Program-made: the position numbers and the translations under genes | NCBI GenBank assembly: GCA_025526995.1 | Contig: JAHLKG010000007.1 | Location: 1,116,001-1,180,000, forward strand | Source: Powellomyces hirtus | Lineage: Eukaryota; Chytridiomycota; Chytridiomycetes; Spizellomycetales; Powellomycetaceae | Reading direction: 5' to 3' | DNA length: 64,000 nt | Notes under the pieces: generated by a model | Database searches by the model: none | Told to the model about the DNA's origin: nothing | What the model saw: only the letters and a program-made list of their open reading frames with translations | In this document: one piece after another, positions 47,519 to 58,103 of the stretch | Position numbering within the stretch: the stretch's first letter is position 1 | Layout: each line of letters begins with the position of its first letter

Positions 47519-50500
47519 TCACGCCCGCGAGATCCTCACGGGCATGGGGGGCATGCCCTTCTTTCCCGGACAGTCGGGGTAGGTTGGCATATATCCGACG
47601 CCAATCAACGTGCCTGCCCAGATGCCGACATCCGAGGCCAAACACGCCAATGCGCCGGCGGTTGCCGTTGCCTCTGCGCCCCCTCTGAGCATCTGGCAGA
47701 GGGCTCTGATCTGGAACGCATAGTTCATATTCACGGGGGCAAAGCGCGCGAGGTTGTCCAGAACAGGGAGGAAAATATCGCGACAGTCCGCAATCGCGTC
47801 TTCAACCAGGATCGCCGTCGCGGCCGGTTCCGCGGGGTCGTCGACTTGGTTGTCGTTGTTGTGGGTCGTGGCCGCGAGGAGGTTGTTGAGTTCGGCTTGG
47901 ACGACCAGCAACACCCCCAGCCCCGCCATCGGGAGGATGCCAATCTGCGGCGGCGGCGCCGGGTGCGTCGACATGAACGGAATACTCGCATTTTCCTGTG
48001 GGTACGTATGCGGGTCCACCACCAGCGGGGCCGGCCGCGGGGGGACAAGGTGCACCGATCGCAGAATATACGCCAGGGCCCGCCGGGCAACGGTCAGAAT
48101 CTGGCGGGACGCGGCCCGGATCGGGTGGGACGTTCGCGAGTCGATCCGGTACAGGGGTCGCTGGGGCTGGTTACTCTGCGCCGCGCGTTCATTCCGCTGC
48201 TTATGGTGCGCGTGGTGCAGAGGGTGGTGTTCCGGGCGGGACGGGTTGCAGAGGTTATCATGTAGGAGCGAAAGGGAGAGCAGGTAGATGAACATGAGAT
48301 GGAGGGACCCCACACCGCCCGGGGGTTTATTGGGTGGCGCGGATGCCGAGGAGGGCGGAGCCGGCGCCGTAGTCGCATCGCGGAACTTGACGAGACTCTC
48401 AAACATGCGCATTTGCGGGGGTAGGGCGAGGTACCAAATCATCAGACTCTCATGCAGGAGGGCCGGGTCCGTTTCGGGCGGGACAAGGGCCAGCACAGCC
48501 GCAGCGCCTCGACCCACATGCCCTTCATCCACGTCCGGGCGGTCGAGGTACGGCGCGCGGAGGAATCGCATGACGCGACGGAGGAGGAACGCTACTTGCA
48601 TGTTGAGGGCGGTGTCCTGTGACGGGTTGATCTGGTATATCGCTCTGTTGAGCTGGTGGGCCGCGTGCGCCGTGATCTGGTCTTCAAAGATAGAGAGGCC
48701 CGTGTGGCGAATCTTCATTCTCCGCTCCCGGTCCTTTTCGTCTCGTTCCAACTGTTCGTTGCGGGTGGACTCCCAAGGCCGCCGTTCGTAGAGCATATGG
48801 GGCACATCCGTCTCGTCAATCACGAACGCAAACGTAGACGCCAGCGCACAGAACGTGTCGTGTTCGATCGCCATCGCGTACACGTTCCACCGGATATCGC
48901 GTTCGAGGGCAAACAGGTCTTGCTGGACTTGCATGTGGGGCAAAGGGGCTTCGTCGGGCTGCGATAGGGATGATTTCGCAATGACGGGGTTGGTCGAGGT
49001 GCGGTTGTAGCACATGTATTCGCACACGTTGCACGCTTCGACGATCCATTTGCAGGCTTTGCGCCCATTGTCGAGTTTGTAAAACACGGCGCCCAGCATG
49101 AGCATGCCTTGGACTGTGGCGGGAGTGTCTTGTCCGCGATCGCTAAAGGCATCCTCTGACCTAAAGATGCGCAGGTAGTAAACTACAAGTCAGCAACGTC
49201 TCTCACTTTCTTTTCCGCTCCCCATGCTTTTACCACCTCCCCTTACCTAGCCGCAAAATACTTGACCGCACTCTGCCGTGTTCCATACTGTTTGTACAAC
49301 TCTGGATGATTCGAAATCTGCGCCCCAAGCGCATACAACACATTCCTCACTCCCGGGTGCACTCGATCACTCTGCGGCACCGGTCCATAGGGCAAACACG
49401 CCTCGCTCACCGTTCCCAATTCCATGAGGTGGGTGTGGAGGTCAATATCGGGTATATTAGTATTGTGTGTGTGTTGAAGCTGGGTGGTAAAGTGTTGAGA
49501 GGACAGGAGGGAAAAGTACATGTTGGAGTCCATGTTGAGAGACTGGTAGGCGGCGCCGTCGAGAGTGAGGTTGAAGTCGGTAACGCCCAGGTAGGTGTCC
49601 TGGGCAGCGGCGTGGCATCCGTCGGTGGCGACTTCCCAGAGGCGGGAAGGTTGGAAGGGTGGGGAGGGGGTGCTGGTGGTGGGGATGAAGCGGGAGGTAG
49701 AGTTGTTGTTGTTGGAATTGTTATTGCTGCTATTGTTATTGTCAGAAATCGAGTCGAGCAAATTGTCCAGATCTTCAAACATGGCTTCGGATTGCTGGGT
49801 CGCAATCGCCGGCGTCAAACCATCTCCATGGAGGTTGGTCGGAAACAGCGCCATATTTCCCCCTCCATTACTGCCGGCATTGTTGTTGCTACCGCCATTC
49901 CCGCCCAAGGCCTGCATCTGATCCCCCAACTCCAATCCCGTATAAACCGGCACCTGCGGCCCCACCGGTGCCGCCTGGGTCCTGTCCGTCCCACTCTGCG
50001 GGCTCGGGAAAAAACTGTCAAGCGAGGGCGGGGAATCCAGACTGGGTGTCGCATTCTGCATCATATCGGGGGAACTCGATTGGGAGGTGATGCTTTCTGG
50101 CGAGAATGTCGTAGTGAACCCCGTGGCCGGTGCCGTGGCCGGGTGGAGCGTGGGGGCAATGCCAATCGGGTCGGTCGAGAGAAGTGTGTCGACAAACCCG
50201 GGGTCGTCCAACCCCCAAGTGCTAGTGGTGCTCGCGCCTGCACTGGCGTCCCAGCTCGGGGTGGTGGTGAAATCGGCTCGGTCTGGACGTTGGTCCGGCT
50301 GTTGCTGGTGCTGTCGTAACTGCTGCTGTTGCAGGTGCGGTTGTTGGATTTGATGTTGCTGCTGGTGCTGTAACTGCTGCTTCTGAACCGTAACCGGCCC
50401 GCCGCCCCCGGCATTCGGCCGTTTCTTGGTCATTGTCACATACGTGCACACGGCCGTCTCGCCTTCCCTAACGCGAGACTTCTGGCATTGCGTGCAGATG

Positions 50501-50724
50501 GGTCGGATACCGTCGCAGCGACGTTTCTTCGATCTGCACCCGTCTAAAAAAAAAAAAAAACAACACTGTCAGCCACCCCACCTCTATCCAACCCAAAAAT
50601 ACAAAATGAGCCGTCCCCACTTACCACAAGCCTGCACCTGCCGCTTGCGTTGCTCGGCCCGGCTTTCGCCGCTGGATGTGGGTAGACTGACTCTCCGCTG
50701 CTGCGACGGACCGCACACGGACAT
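47519..50724 (-). CDS. Zn2Cys6 fungal transcription factor
   Basis: DNA-binding regulator with a fungal-specific transcription-factor domain. Three exons, 50724-50625, 50543-49247 and 49160-47519, join in phase to 1012 residues. The zinc cluster spans about residues 30-68: ACDGCRSKKRRCDG then IRPICTQC and a final Cys after a 12-residue loop, i.e. C-x2-C-x6-C-x6-C-x2-C-x12-C. The first intron splits the codon after the first Cys. A Gln-rich segment (KQQLQHQQQHQIQQ) and long Asn/Ser/Pro-rich regions follow. The middle homology region starts about residue 400 (LMELGTVSEACLPYGP ... VLYALGAQISNHPELYKQYG), with YKLDNGRKACKWIVEACNVC further on. The target genes are unknown. It is divergent from PDE6D. 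Confidence 0.88.
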
Positions 50725-51441
50725 GGCGAATAGAGTGTGTATATGGCTATATATGTGTGTTGGCTTGTTTGTATCGCTCGTGTCGTCGGGTTCGGGGATG
50801 GTGTTTCTGATTTTCGCACGCGCAAGTTAGGAGATGACAGGTACAATGTCGAACGAAACGGAGCGATAACTGGTGTTGTAGGTGTTATTTGCAGAAGTGG
50901 GGGGTGGGGGAAAGGAGGCTGGTATGTTGTGTCAAAATGCGAATATGAAACGTGTGTACAGAAAGAATCGGATGAACGGGGAACCCCAAGTAAAGTCAGT
51001 GAAACTGGGCACCCTGTCAGTTAGTTGTTTCTTGGCGTAGATTCTTTGATGGACCGCATGCAAGTATCCGCCATCCCACCTAATGGCGCCTATCTCAACA
51101 TCATCATCGGCCGTGGATCTGTGGCAGGGCCTACCGTAACCTCGTAGTATCGATATCCAGATACGGTAGTCGGTCAGTAGTAGTGGTTCCCTTTCCTTTT
51201 GCCCATGTGAGACTTTTATTTTACGGTCATCAACAAGTGTGACACACTCATCACACGCTTTCTTTTCTCACGCTTCGTGTGGGGTGAGGAAAAGAAGAGT
51301 CACAGAGTCTAAATGTCACACACTGCACAGCCACACCGTGCCTTCGCGTTTCGCATAAAAAACTCCGCTCATGTCAAACATCTCGGGGGGTTTTTTCTAG
51401 AGTGGCTTCTCTTCCATCATCACTCGCAGCAACAATTCGTC
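50725..51441. promoter_or_regulatory. Divergent promoter region (Zn2Cys6 factor / PDE6D)
   Basis: About 720 bp with no gene. Repeated TGTG words near 50740-50760 and CATC/GATATC words near 51100-51170 are seen, but no motif can be assigned with confidence. Confidence 0.4.
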
Positions 51442-52285
51442 ATGAATGCCGCAACAGACACATTCACGACAACGACCCCAGCACCACCACCATCCTCCTC
51501 CAACGCCGGTTTTCACATGTAATAAATCCCTGTGTCGCGCTCCGTGACGCCCCCGTATGCCGTTCTCAATCAAAAAACTCATTTTGGAAAATTCGGTTTT
51601 CTTCGTTGTTCTGTAGAGAGAAAATGGTGATCAGCGATGGCGAAACAGGGAGAGTGCTGTGGAGTGAATCCAATTGGCGAGTCTGCGTGCCGTTCAGATA
51701 TGGCTTCTTGAATCTTGTTTTCACTCTTTTTTGACCTAACCCGTGCTTTTCTATATCCCCACGCGTCTCTTCATTTCCCCCTTACTTTTCCGATTCTCAT
51801 TTTTCCCAGGCCGACCACCGCGCACATGACGCACACCGCCAGGCTGCCCTCCTCAATCTTGCACCACCGCAGCGTCGCGCGCACCCTCACATTCGCGTCA
51901 ACGCGCTCCATCTCGCATCTGCGGGTCACCCAGCGCGTGCTCGTGTACGGCCAGGCCGTCGAAGAATGGGCCGCGGAATTCGGGTTTGTGATTCCGGAGA
52001 GCGTGAATGAGTGGTCGCATATCGTTGAGGCCGCGGGGGAGGAGGAGATGGTGGATGCGGAGGTGGTGAGGTACAATGAAAATTGCAACTTGAGAAATGG
52101 GCAAGATGGAGTGAGGAGCAGGGGGCTGTGGGCTTGCTGACGATGATTCTTTTTTCTTTGTTTTGCGTTGCTGGGGTAGTGGGAATACGGTGATTGAAAC
52201 GGTGTTCTATGACAAGGACGAGGTGCTGAGTACGTTGACAGTAACGGTGTTTTACGACAACGACGCGGGAAAGAATCCAACCTGA
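51442..52285 (+). CDS. PDE6-delta-like prenyl-binding protein
   Basis: Immunoglobulin-like beta-sandwich GDI that extracts farnesylated or geranylgeranylated proteins from membranes and delivers them to the cilium under ARL2/ARL3 control. Four exons, 51442-51518, 51617-51676, 51810-52070 and 52180-52285, join in phase to 167 residues. Family landmarks are VISDGETGRVLWSES, TARLPSSILHHRSVARTLTF, VYGQAVEEWAAEFGFVIP (compare CLEEWFFEFGFVIPNS in animals), EWSHIVEAAGEEEM and the final strands SGNTVIETVFYDKD. The N-terminus is Thr/Pro/Ser-rich. The second intron appears to use a GC donor (TTG/GCGAGT), needed to keep frame. PDE6D is usually restricted to ciliated or flagellated eukaryotes. Confidence 0.88.
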
Positions 52286-52601
52286 GGCATCCAACTCAAA
52301 ACCCGTCAGAGAGAATCTCACTTGTTGGGTGTAATTTACAGTGCTCTCATTCCCTGCATCCCGGTACTCGCAAAAACCCCAACAAAAAGGAAATGCGATA
52401 TTCTCAAAACCGCATCCGCTCAACCGACGCTGTCGCGCTTGCTACTACACTACCCTAATGCTATATATGAACATTTTTTTTCCTTCTTCTCTTTTCTCTC
52501 TGCTTCCTAAATTAGTTCCGCAAGCGCTGATCTTTTTCCTTATGTTTGTGTGTGTGTGTGTATGTGTGTGAGCGTTTGACGTTTCTTCCTTTGGGTGTGT
52601 T
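52286..52601. other. Convergent spacer with a TG microsatellite
   Basis: Between the PDE6D stop and the CCCH-protein stop. A (TG)n run interrupted once occupies about 52543-52571. No gene is present. Confidence 0.6.
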
Positions 52602-53753
52602 TTACAGTGCGAGCTTTTCGAAATCGGGCAAGCCGTCGGGAAGCAGGGTTGTGTTCCATACGTTTTGGCATTGGGTGGTGTAGTTGTTCTTGTCGCTGCT
52701 GTTGTTGCCATTGCTGTTATTGTTCGCATTGTTGTTGTTGCTGCTACTGTGGGAGTTGAGCAAAAGAGGGTGGTGGTCGTCATTCTTATCGTCCACTTTT
52801 GTATCATCATCCCAAATCGACCGCAGATCGCGGCGTGGCTGCTGTTGCCGCAGTGTCGCAAGATCCGGTTCAAAATCATCCCACTCATCCAAATTAAACG
52901 GCAACTGGTACTCATTCGGCGACAGCGATTCCTGCCGCAGGGTGGGCGGGTCTGCCAGCAGCAACGACGGCGGCTGCGGCGGGGGCGAGGTCAGCAGCGC
53001 TGGCAGGTGGTCCGAGTGCGATGGTTGCGGGTACGTGTACGTTCTAAACCGCTGCGGGGGCGGGGTACAGATATGGGGCGGTGGGGCATAGGGTCCTGGA
53101 GCCGATGCCAGGCGCGCAGAGGGCAAGTAGCGTACATCAAACGTTGCCGCGCGGGGTCGTGAACGCGGGGCCGAGGGTGTGACGACGATCCCGCCCGCAC
53201 CACCGCGGAGTACTGGTCCCATTCCATGAGCAGCGGGTGCAGCAGCACCATGGAGAAATCTGCAAGCGGGTCCGCGGTTGCATATCCCCTGCAGCCAGTA
53301 ACGACATATGGAACGTGATGACGCTGGGGAGGTGGTGGAGGGGTTGGCTACTCGGAGGGACGGCTGGTACCGCACGGGTTGCACTTGGGCTTGGTACACG
53401 TAGCGGGTCGGGAGGGTGATGACCCGTGTGACGTGGTGTTTGGGGTATCCGTGATGATGATAGGGGACGGGCGGCTCGATTTGCGGTATGTGCATCTGCT
53501 GCTGCGGTTGCTGGAGGTGTTCGTGTAGTTGTTGGTCGTGGATGAACCAGCAGCCGTTTCCGTATCTTTTTTTTTCGCGATAGGCCATGAAATATATGCA
53601 AGTCCAGTCAATTTCATGGTGGGACATGATGGGTGAAAGACGAGGCAGAAAACGCGTTAGGCACACTTACCGACACGCACCCTTTTGCCAAAAGCGGCAC
53701 GGCCCGCGGTGCGTCGGCGAGCCTTGCGATGTCCGGGGTGCCGAGTCGTCCAT
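52602..53753 (-). CDS. Two-finger CCCH zinc-finger protein
   Basis: Putative RNA-binding regulator. Exons 53753-53671 and 53565-52602 join in phase to 348 residues. Finger 1 is CRFWQKGACRYGNGCWFIH (C-x7-C-x5-C-x3-H), split by the intron after the second Cys. Finger 2, about 90 residues later, is CRYWLQGICNRGPACRFLH with the same spacing. The rest is Pro/His/Gln-rich, with an Asn/Ser run and an acidic patch near the C-terminus. The intron acceptor follows a run of nine As rather than a pyrimidine tract, which is unusual, but it is the one that completes finger 1. Makorin-like or mRNA-decay proteins share such fingers; no RING is present. Confidence 0.82.
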
Positions 53754-55135
53754 GTATGTATGTATGTATGTAAGTAAACAAACAAAAAACCGATGGGGCT
53801 ATTGAGACTAGAGGTATGCGGCGGAATCGTGGGACGGGCGCTAGAACAGCTTCTGTGATGCTATGCTAGCGATGCACGGGAAAGCCCTGGGTAAGCTGGG
53901 GTGGGAGGATGATGAAGAAAGAAGAAGGGTTGGGGCGAGACGGGAAGGGGTTGCATGCGTGTGATGGTGGGTGGATGCGCTATGGATGGATGGTGGAATT
54001 TGATGTGGGTAGAAAAGAAAGAAAAAGAGAAAGCACAAGGGGCCGATGGATGCAAGCGAAGAAACAGATACGCAAGCACAGACGGGCGGCGGGGCGGGAA
54101 ACGCATGGAGATGGATGTGAATGTGAATGTGAATGTGAATGTTAGAGAGCTGATCTTCTGTTTAGCTTAATGCCTTCTTTCCTAATGATTGATTTCCATT
54201 GAATTGACGGATAGCGCGTGTGCTGCGCGTAAAAGGGCTTTGTTGGACGAGAGAGAGAGAGAGAGAACCCCCCGCGCCCGCCCTTTCCCTCCCATCATGA
54301 CTCCGGGCATTGAGTGAATAGTCAAGCAAGCAGTCATAAGGAGCTCTCTCTCTGGCATAACGAACGGGGGGGGGGGGGGGGGGCGTTTGTCGGTCTGAAT
54401 GAGCGATCCTGCCTTTGGTAGAATATATATATAGGGTTCCTCATCGCTGGACAAAAAGGTATCCGGGGTTTCCCCCAACCCTTCCCATCATCCATCCCAC
54501 CCATTGTATCCAATTCAATTTGGAAATAAGCTCGTCATACATCAAGTGTCGAGACTGGAAAAAGGGACTGGTAAACGGGTAGGTCGCTTGACGTGTGTGG
54601 CGCAGTCCTCATTCTTGCCCCACCCAATCCCCCAATCCTTTGATTAGCGTCACCAAGACACACGCAGGATCGCACAGTCAATAGTAAGCAAAGGGGAGAA
54701 GGGAAATGTCCCTTCTCAGAGAGCAATCCGCTCCCATATCTAGCATCTCCATCATGTCCTTCATCGTACCCATCAGAGCGGACCACATCTGAGACGCGCC
54801 GATTCTTTGCTTACCACATCATCCCCATAGTGCTTGGCTTGTGGACTCTGCGCAATGTGGAAAGGAGCGGCAACTGTAAAGCAAGAGAAGAATTGGTGGG
54901 TAATTTGGGCCAAGAGCAGCAACAAACGCAAAAGCACAAAAGAAATGGTGTGTCATTCGGATTCCAATGTGAAAAAGCAGCGGCAAAGGCAATGAAAAAG
55001 ATACACTAGGGTAGTTCGGATGCACGGCATGTATTTTATCTATTTGAGGAAGGCCTTGTCCATCATATGAATATGAGAACCAGTCCGAAATAAAAAAGCA
55101 ACCGTATATGTCTATGTGTATGATATGCAAAAGCG
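53754..55135. repeat. Intergenic region rich in microsatellites
   Basis: About 1.38 kb without a credible gene. Simple repeats include (CATG/TATG)n at 53751-53770, (GAATGT)n at about 54116-54140, (GA)n at 54250-54265, and a run of 18 Gs at 54366-54383. Upstream of the CCCH gene this holds its promoter; the right part is 3' flank of the cyclotransferase gene. Confidence 0.6.
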
Positions 55136-56299
55136 TCACAGCTCCAACCGGGCGCAGAACGCAGCCGGGACGATAGACTGCAGAATCTTGTCCAAAAGTG
55201 CTGGTGCAGCAGAATCAACTTCGCCAACGGCTGCATTCCTCACATAGCGACGCACCGAAACGTCTGCGTGCCGGTCATTGATCCATGTTCCCGACTCCCA
55301 GCCTTTCGTATGCGTGACAAAGTCGTGCGCAAAAGCCGGACCATACTGAAGGCATCCGGTGAGAATGCAGTCAATGTAGGATTGCGGGATGGGTATAGTG
55401 GGTGTAGGGGTGTGGTATGCGGGTGATGCTGATGGTGACGATGATGGTGATGTCGCAGTGGTGGTGGTGGTGGTTGCGACAGGCGGAGAGGAGATGGGCG
55501 TGAGTTCATACACCCAGACAATCGCATTCGCAGGGTCGAATCCGCTGTCGTCGCCATTAATGTGAATATCGGACAGCGGCAATTGGGTCCGGGTGTAATG
55601 CGACTCGCGAGCGTCAAGCCTCCGAAGATCCGATTCCGGGTCTTCCGAGGCCAGAGGGATGAGGACGCCATTGCACTTGACCACGCTATCGTTATCCGCT
55701 TTCGGGATCCGCGTGACGCCGACGGCGGTGTAGTTGTTGCGCGGGCAAGGGTAGCTCCACGAGCGTTGCAGACCGTGGACTGTGGCTGGGATAGCGGTGG
55801 TGGGAGTCGGGACAGTGCGAAGGCGGGATTGAGGGTTGATCAGGCTGCCGTACCCAAAGAGATAGTGGCGTGGTTGTTGATGTGTGGCCGGCTCTGGGTT
55901 TGATGCGGGACGGGGTGGGAAAGCGACCGCTAAGCGGTAGGGAACGAGGGGTGCGTTGAGGGTATGTTGCCGCATGTGTTTTCTCAGCAGCCTCGCTCGT
56001 CGCACGGACGGGTGCGGCACTGGTGAAGCAGCGACATGGCGGGTATGGGTATAGTGCTGCAGCTTGATGTGCCTGTCCGAGTGTGGAGGACGGCTGGCGG
56101 CAGAGTTGGAGGTATCGGAGTCGTGTGCGGTGCTGGCTGAAGCCGTCCGTGAGCGCCGTGAAAGGAGCGGGCAGAGAAATGCGGGCGGTAGGACGGTGCA
56201 GGTTGTTTTCGAGGAGGAAGAGGATAAGCGCAGGATGGGACGACGACGAGCGTGGGGTTGGCGCTGGCGAGCCGCGAGGGCGAGTCTGAAGGACGGCAT
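55136..56299 (-). CDS. Gamma-glutamylcyclotransferase-like protein
   Basis: Single-exon protein of 387 residues with a GGCT-like (AIG2/ChaC-related) domain. The nucleotide-loop-like signature LFGYGSLINPQSR is at about residue 147, and the putative catalytic Glu is in LDARESHYTRTQL. Members release 5-oxoproline from gamma-glutamyl peptides; substrate is not predictable here. The domain is interrupted by a Thr/Ser-rich insert (TTTTTATSPSSSPSASPA). The C-terminal part (PQSYIDCILTGCLQYGPAFA, then WINDRHADV) resembles plant and fungal homologues. The N-terminal 60 residues are rich in Arg, Ser and Ala with almost no acidic residues, which looks like a mitochondrial presequence. That localisation is inference. 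Confidence 0.82.
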   Translation of the reverse strand: MPSFRLALAARQRQPHARRRPILRLSSSSSKTTCTVLPPAFLCPLLSRRSRTASASTAHDSDTSNSAASRPPHSDRHIKLQHYTHTRHVAASPVPHPSVRRARLLRKHMRQHTLNAPLVPYRLAVAFPPRPASNPEPATHQQPRHYLFGYGSLINPQSRLRTVPTPTTAIPATVHGLQRSWSYPCPRNNYTAVGVTRIPKADNDSVVKCNGVLIPLASEDPESDLRRLDARESHYTRTQLPLSDIHINGDDSGFDPANAIVWVYELTPISSPPVATTTTTTATSPSSSPSASPAYHTPTPTIPIPQSYIDCILTGCLQYGPAFAHDFVTHTKGWESGTWINDRHADVSVRRYVRNAAVGEVDSAAPALLDKILQSIVPAAFCARLEL

Positions 56300-56739
56300 G
56301 TTTGTATTGGGGGGCGGGGTGGGGGGGAATAGTACAAAACGCCGTTTGGTTGGGGTGGAATTGGAATTGGAAATGGGGGGAGTGTTGTTAACGGGACCTT
56401 TTTAAACGTCCATGACCTGCCAATCAATATAATATTATCTCCACATTGATGGTGTATTGCGTGCTCATGACAGACCAAACAGGGTTTGCGGGTGCTGCTT
56501 GCGTGCTCACATCAGCACCCATTTTTGGCCGGTTGCGCAATCGGCGCGACATTCAATAATTCATGCAAATCTGGCGGTAAGGCGCAGTCACGCGGGCTTG
56601 ATAAGATTGCGTTTTGTTCTCTGGACGCCGAGAGGCTAAGCATTTGAGCAAGTATCACGTGACATGCCCGCAGGTTTTTCGCTGCCCACCATCTAGACAT
56701 CTTTCCAAGTTTTCTGCATCCAAACATCCAGCCCCAACA

Positions 56740-58103
56740 ATGCCAAGCAGCCAGAGTGGAGAGGATGGTCCTGGTTAGTGAGAGAGGCCGTCAATATATC
56801 TTGTTACCCTGTTACTTATTCTTTTCTCAGCTTTGGAGTCTGCCCTTGCACGTGCCTCAGCCCCTGCTGCTAGCCAGATGCGTGCTGTGGACTGGGAAGA
56901 GGAGGAGGCCTCCCTTGTTTGGAAGAAGTTCAAGGATTCGGATGATAAGGAGCAGGAGGAGCTCTTTATGCAAATCTTGGTCTCTGCCAGGGAATCTGCC
57001 AGCTCCAAAACTGAACAAACAGTAGACAACATTTCGGACTGTGATGAGGTAAGCTGATGCGCCTCACCGCGCCCCACTGCGCCACTTTAACCGGGGTAAA
57101 GTCCCTTACCTCTTTACTTTTGACTAGAGGGGCCCGTTGCAACATGCAGTAGAAAAAGCACGTATGGCTTACGAAACTTCTTCGGCGAAGCGCAAAAGCT
57201 CCGCAGCCGTCCCAGCCCCTCCCACCGGTGGCAGGACAAGCGTTGTGGGTTCGCAGAAATCTCCCGTGAAGAAGCGAAGGACTTTGGCAGCGCGAACAGC
57301 TGCTGTAGAGAGTGCAACTGATGTTCCTCCAGCTGCTACAAGGACAAGCGACAGGTTGCGAGGGAAGAAGGTGGCGGCCTCGCAAGTTATCAGCATGGTA
57401 GAATGTTCTTTGTTGCGGATGTCCGCCTTCATGACAGCCTGACGTCACTTCATATGAGTTCATCCTGCAAAATGTCGCAATTTCAGACACCTCCTCCCGT
57501 AGCGGGCAACTTGGGTTATATCTGGAATGACGAGCAACCAGGTAATGCCAACGTGCAACACCGACCCACTTCTGCATGCGCTCACAATTGTGACAGGAAT
57601 GGCAGAATGGAAGAAGAAATCTCCTCGTCGAAAATTACTACAAACTTGGGACCATCATCCGGAGGCAAGTATACACAAAGGCAAATAAAGCGGCCGTATC
57701 CAATAAGCCGACCCTCTCACTGTTTCTAGCTTCGCGCCAAACTCAAGGATCTCGTCCAACGCAGCCAGGCACTCTACCAACGGATGGACGAAGTGACAAC
57801 GGACTCCTTGCAGGGACTCTCGGTTGGTATTTGGGCCGACAATGTAGTAGCCCACCCGGATGGCCACGATATAGATCCCACGGTGTACCCTCCGCTTCAC
57901 AGGTTAGTAGCGCTTTGGCTTCGATCGGGGTTGATTACTTGGCCTTTGACACATTTGCAATTAGGCGAGCTCTTGAACTGGCGAAGGTTATTCGAGAGAA
58001 ACGACATTTCTATGGGCGCTTGATATGGAAGTACGATTTCAAGCAGGACTTCATAGAGCGCGAGATGAAGCGTTTCAAGACAGAGGCACATACCGTTTTG
58101 TGA
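56740..58103 (+). CDS. Unknown basic/coiled-coil protein, multi-exon
   Basis: I do not recognise the family. Confident exons are 56740-56773, 56831-57048 and 57128-57397. They encode MPSSQSGEDGP, an acidic helical part (WEEEEASLVWKKFKDSDDKE) and a basic nuclear-type segment (KSPVKKRRTLAARTAAV ... TSDRLRGKK). Later exons include NYYKLGTIIRRQ, then LRAKLKDLVQRSQALYQRMD and SVGIWADNVVAHPDGHDIDP up to a donor at about 57903. The last exon, from about 57965, reads RRALELAKVIREKRHFYGRL and ends at 58103. Boundaries between 57398 and 57690 are unresolved because no single splice choice keeps all good segments in frame. The ending is helical and charged. A nuclear structural or chromatin role is only a guess. 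Confidence 0.55.

Noticed and set aside
49306..50319. 337-residue plus-strand frame over the Zn2Cys6 gene
   Set aside because: The opposite strand encodes the transcription factor in phase across introns; the plus frame is low complexity.
53754..54400. CRISPR-like regular repeats
   Set aside because: They are simple microsatellites in a eukaryotic genome, without spacers.
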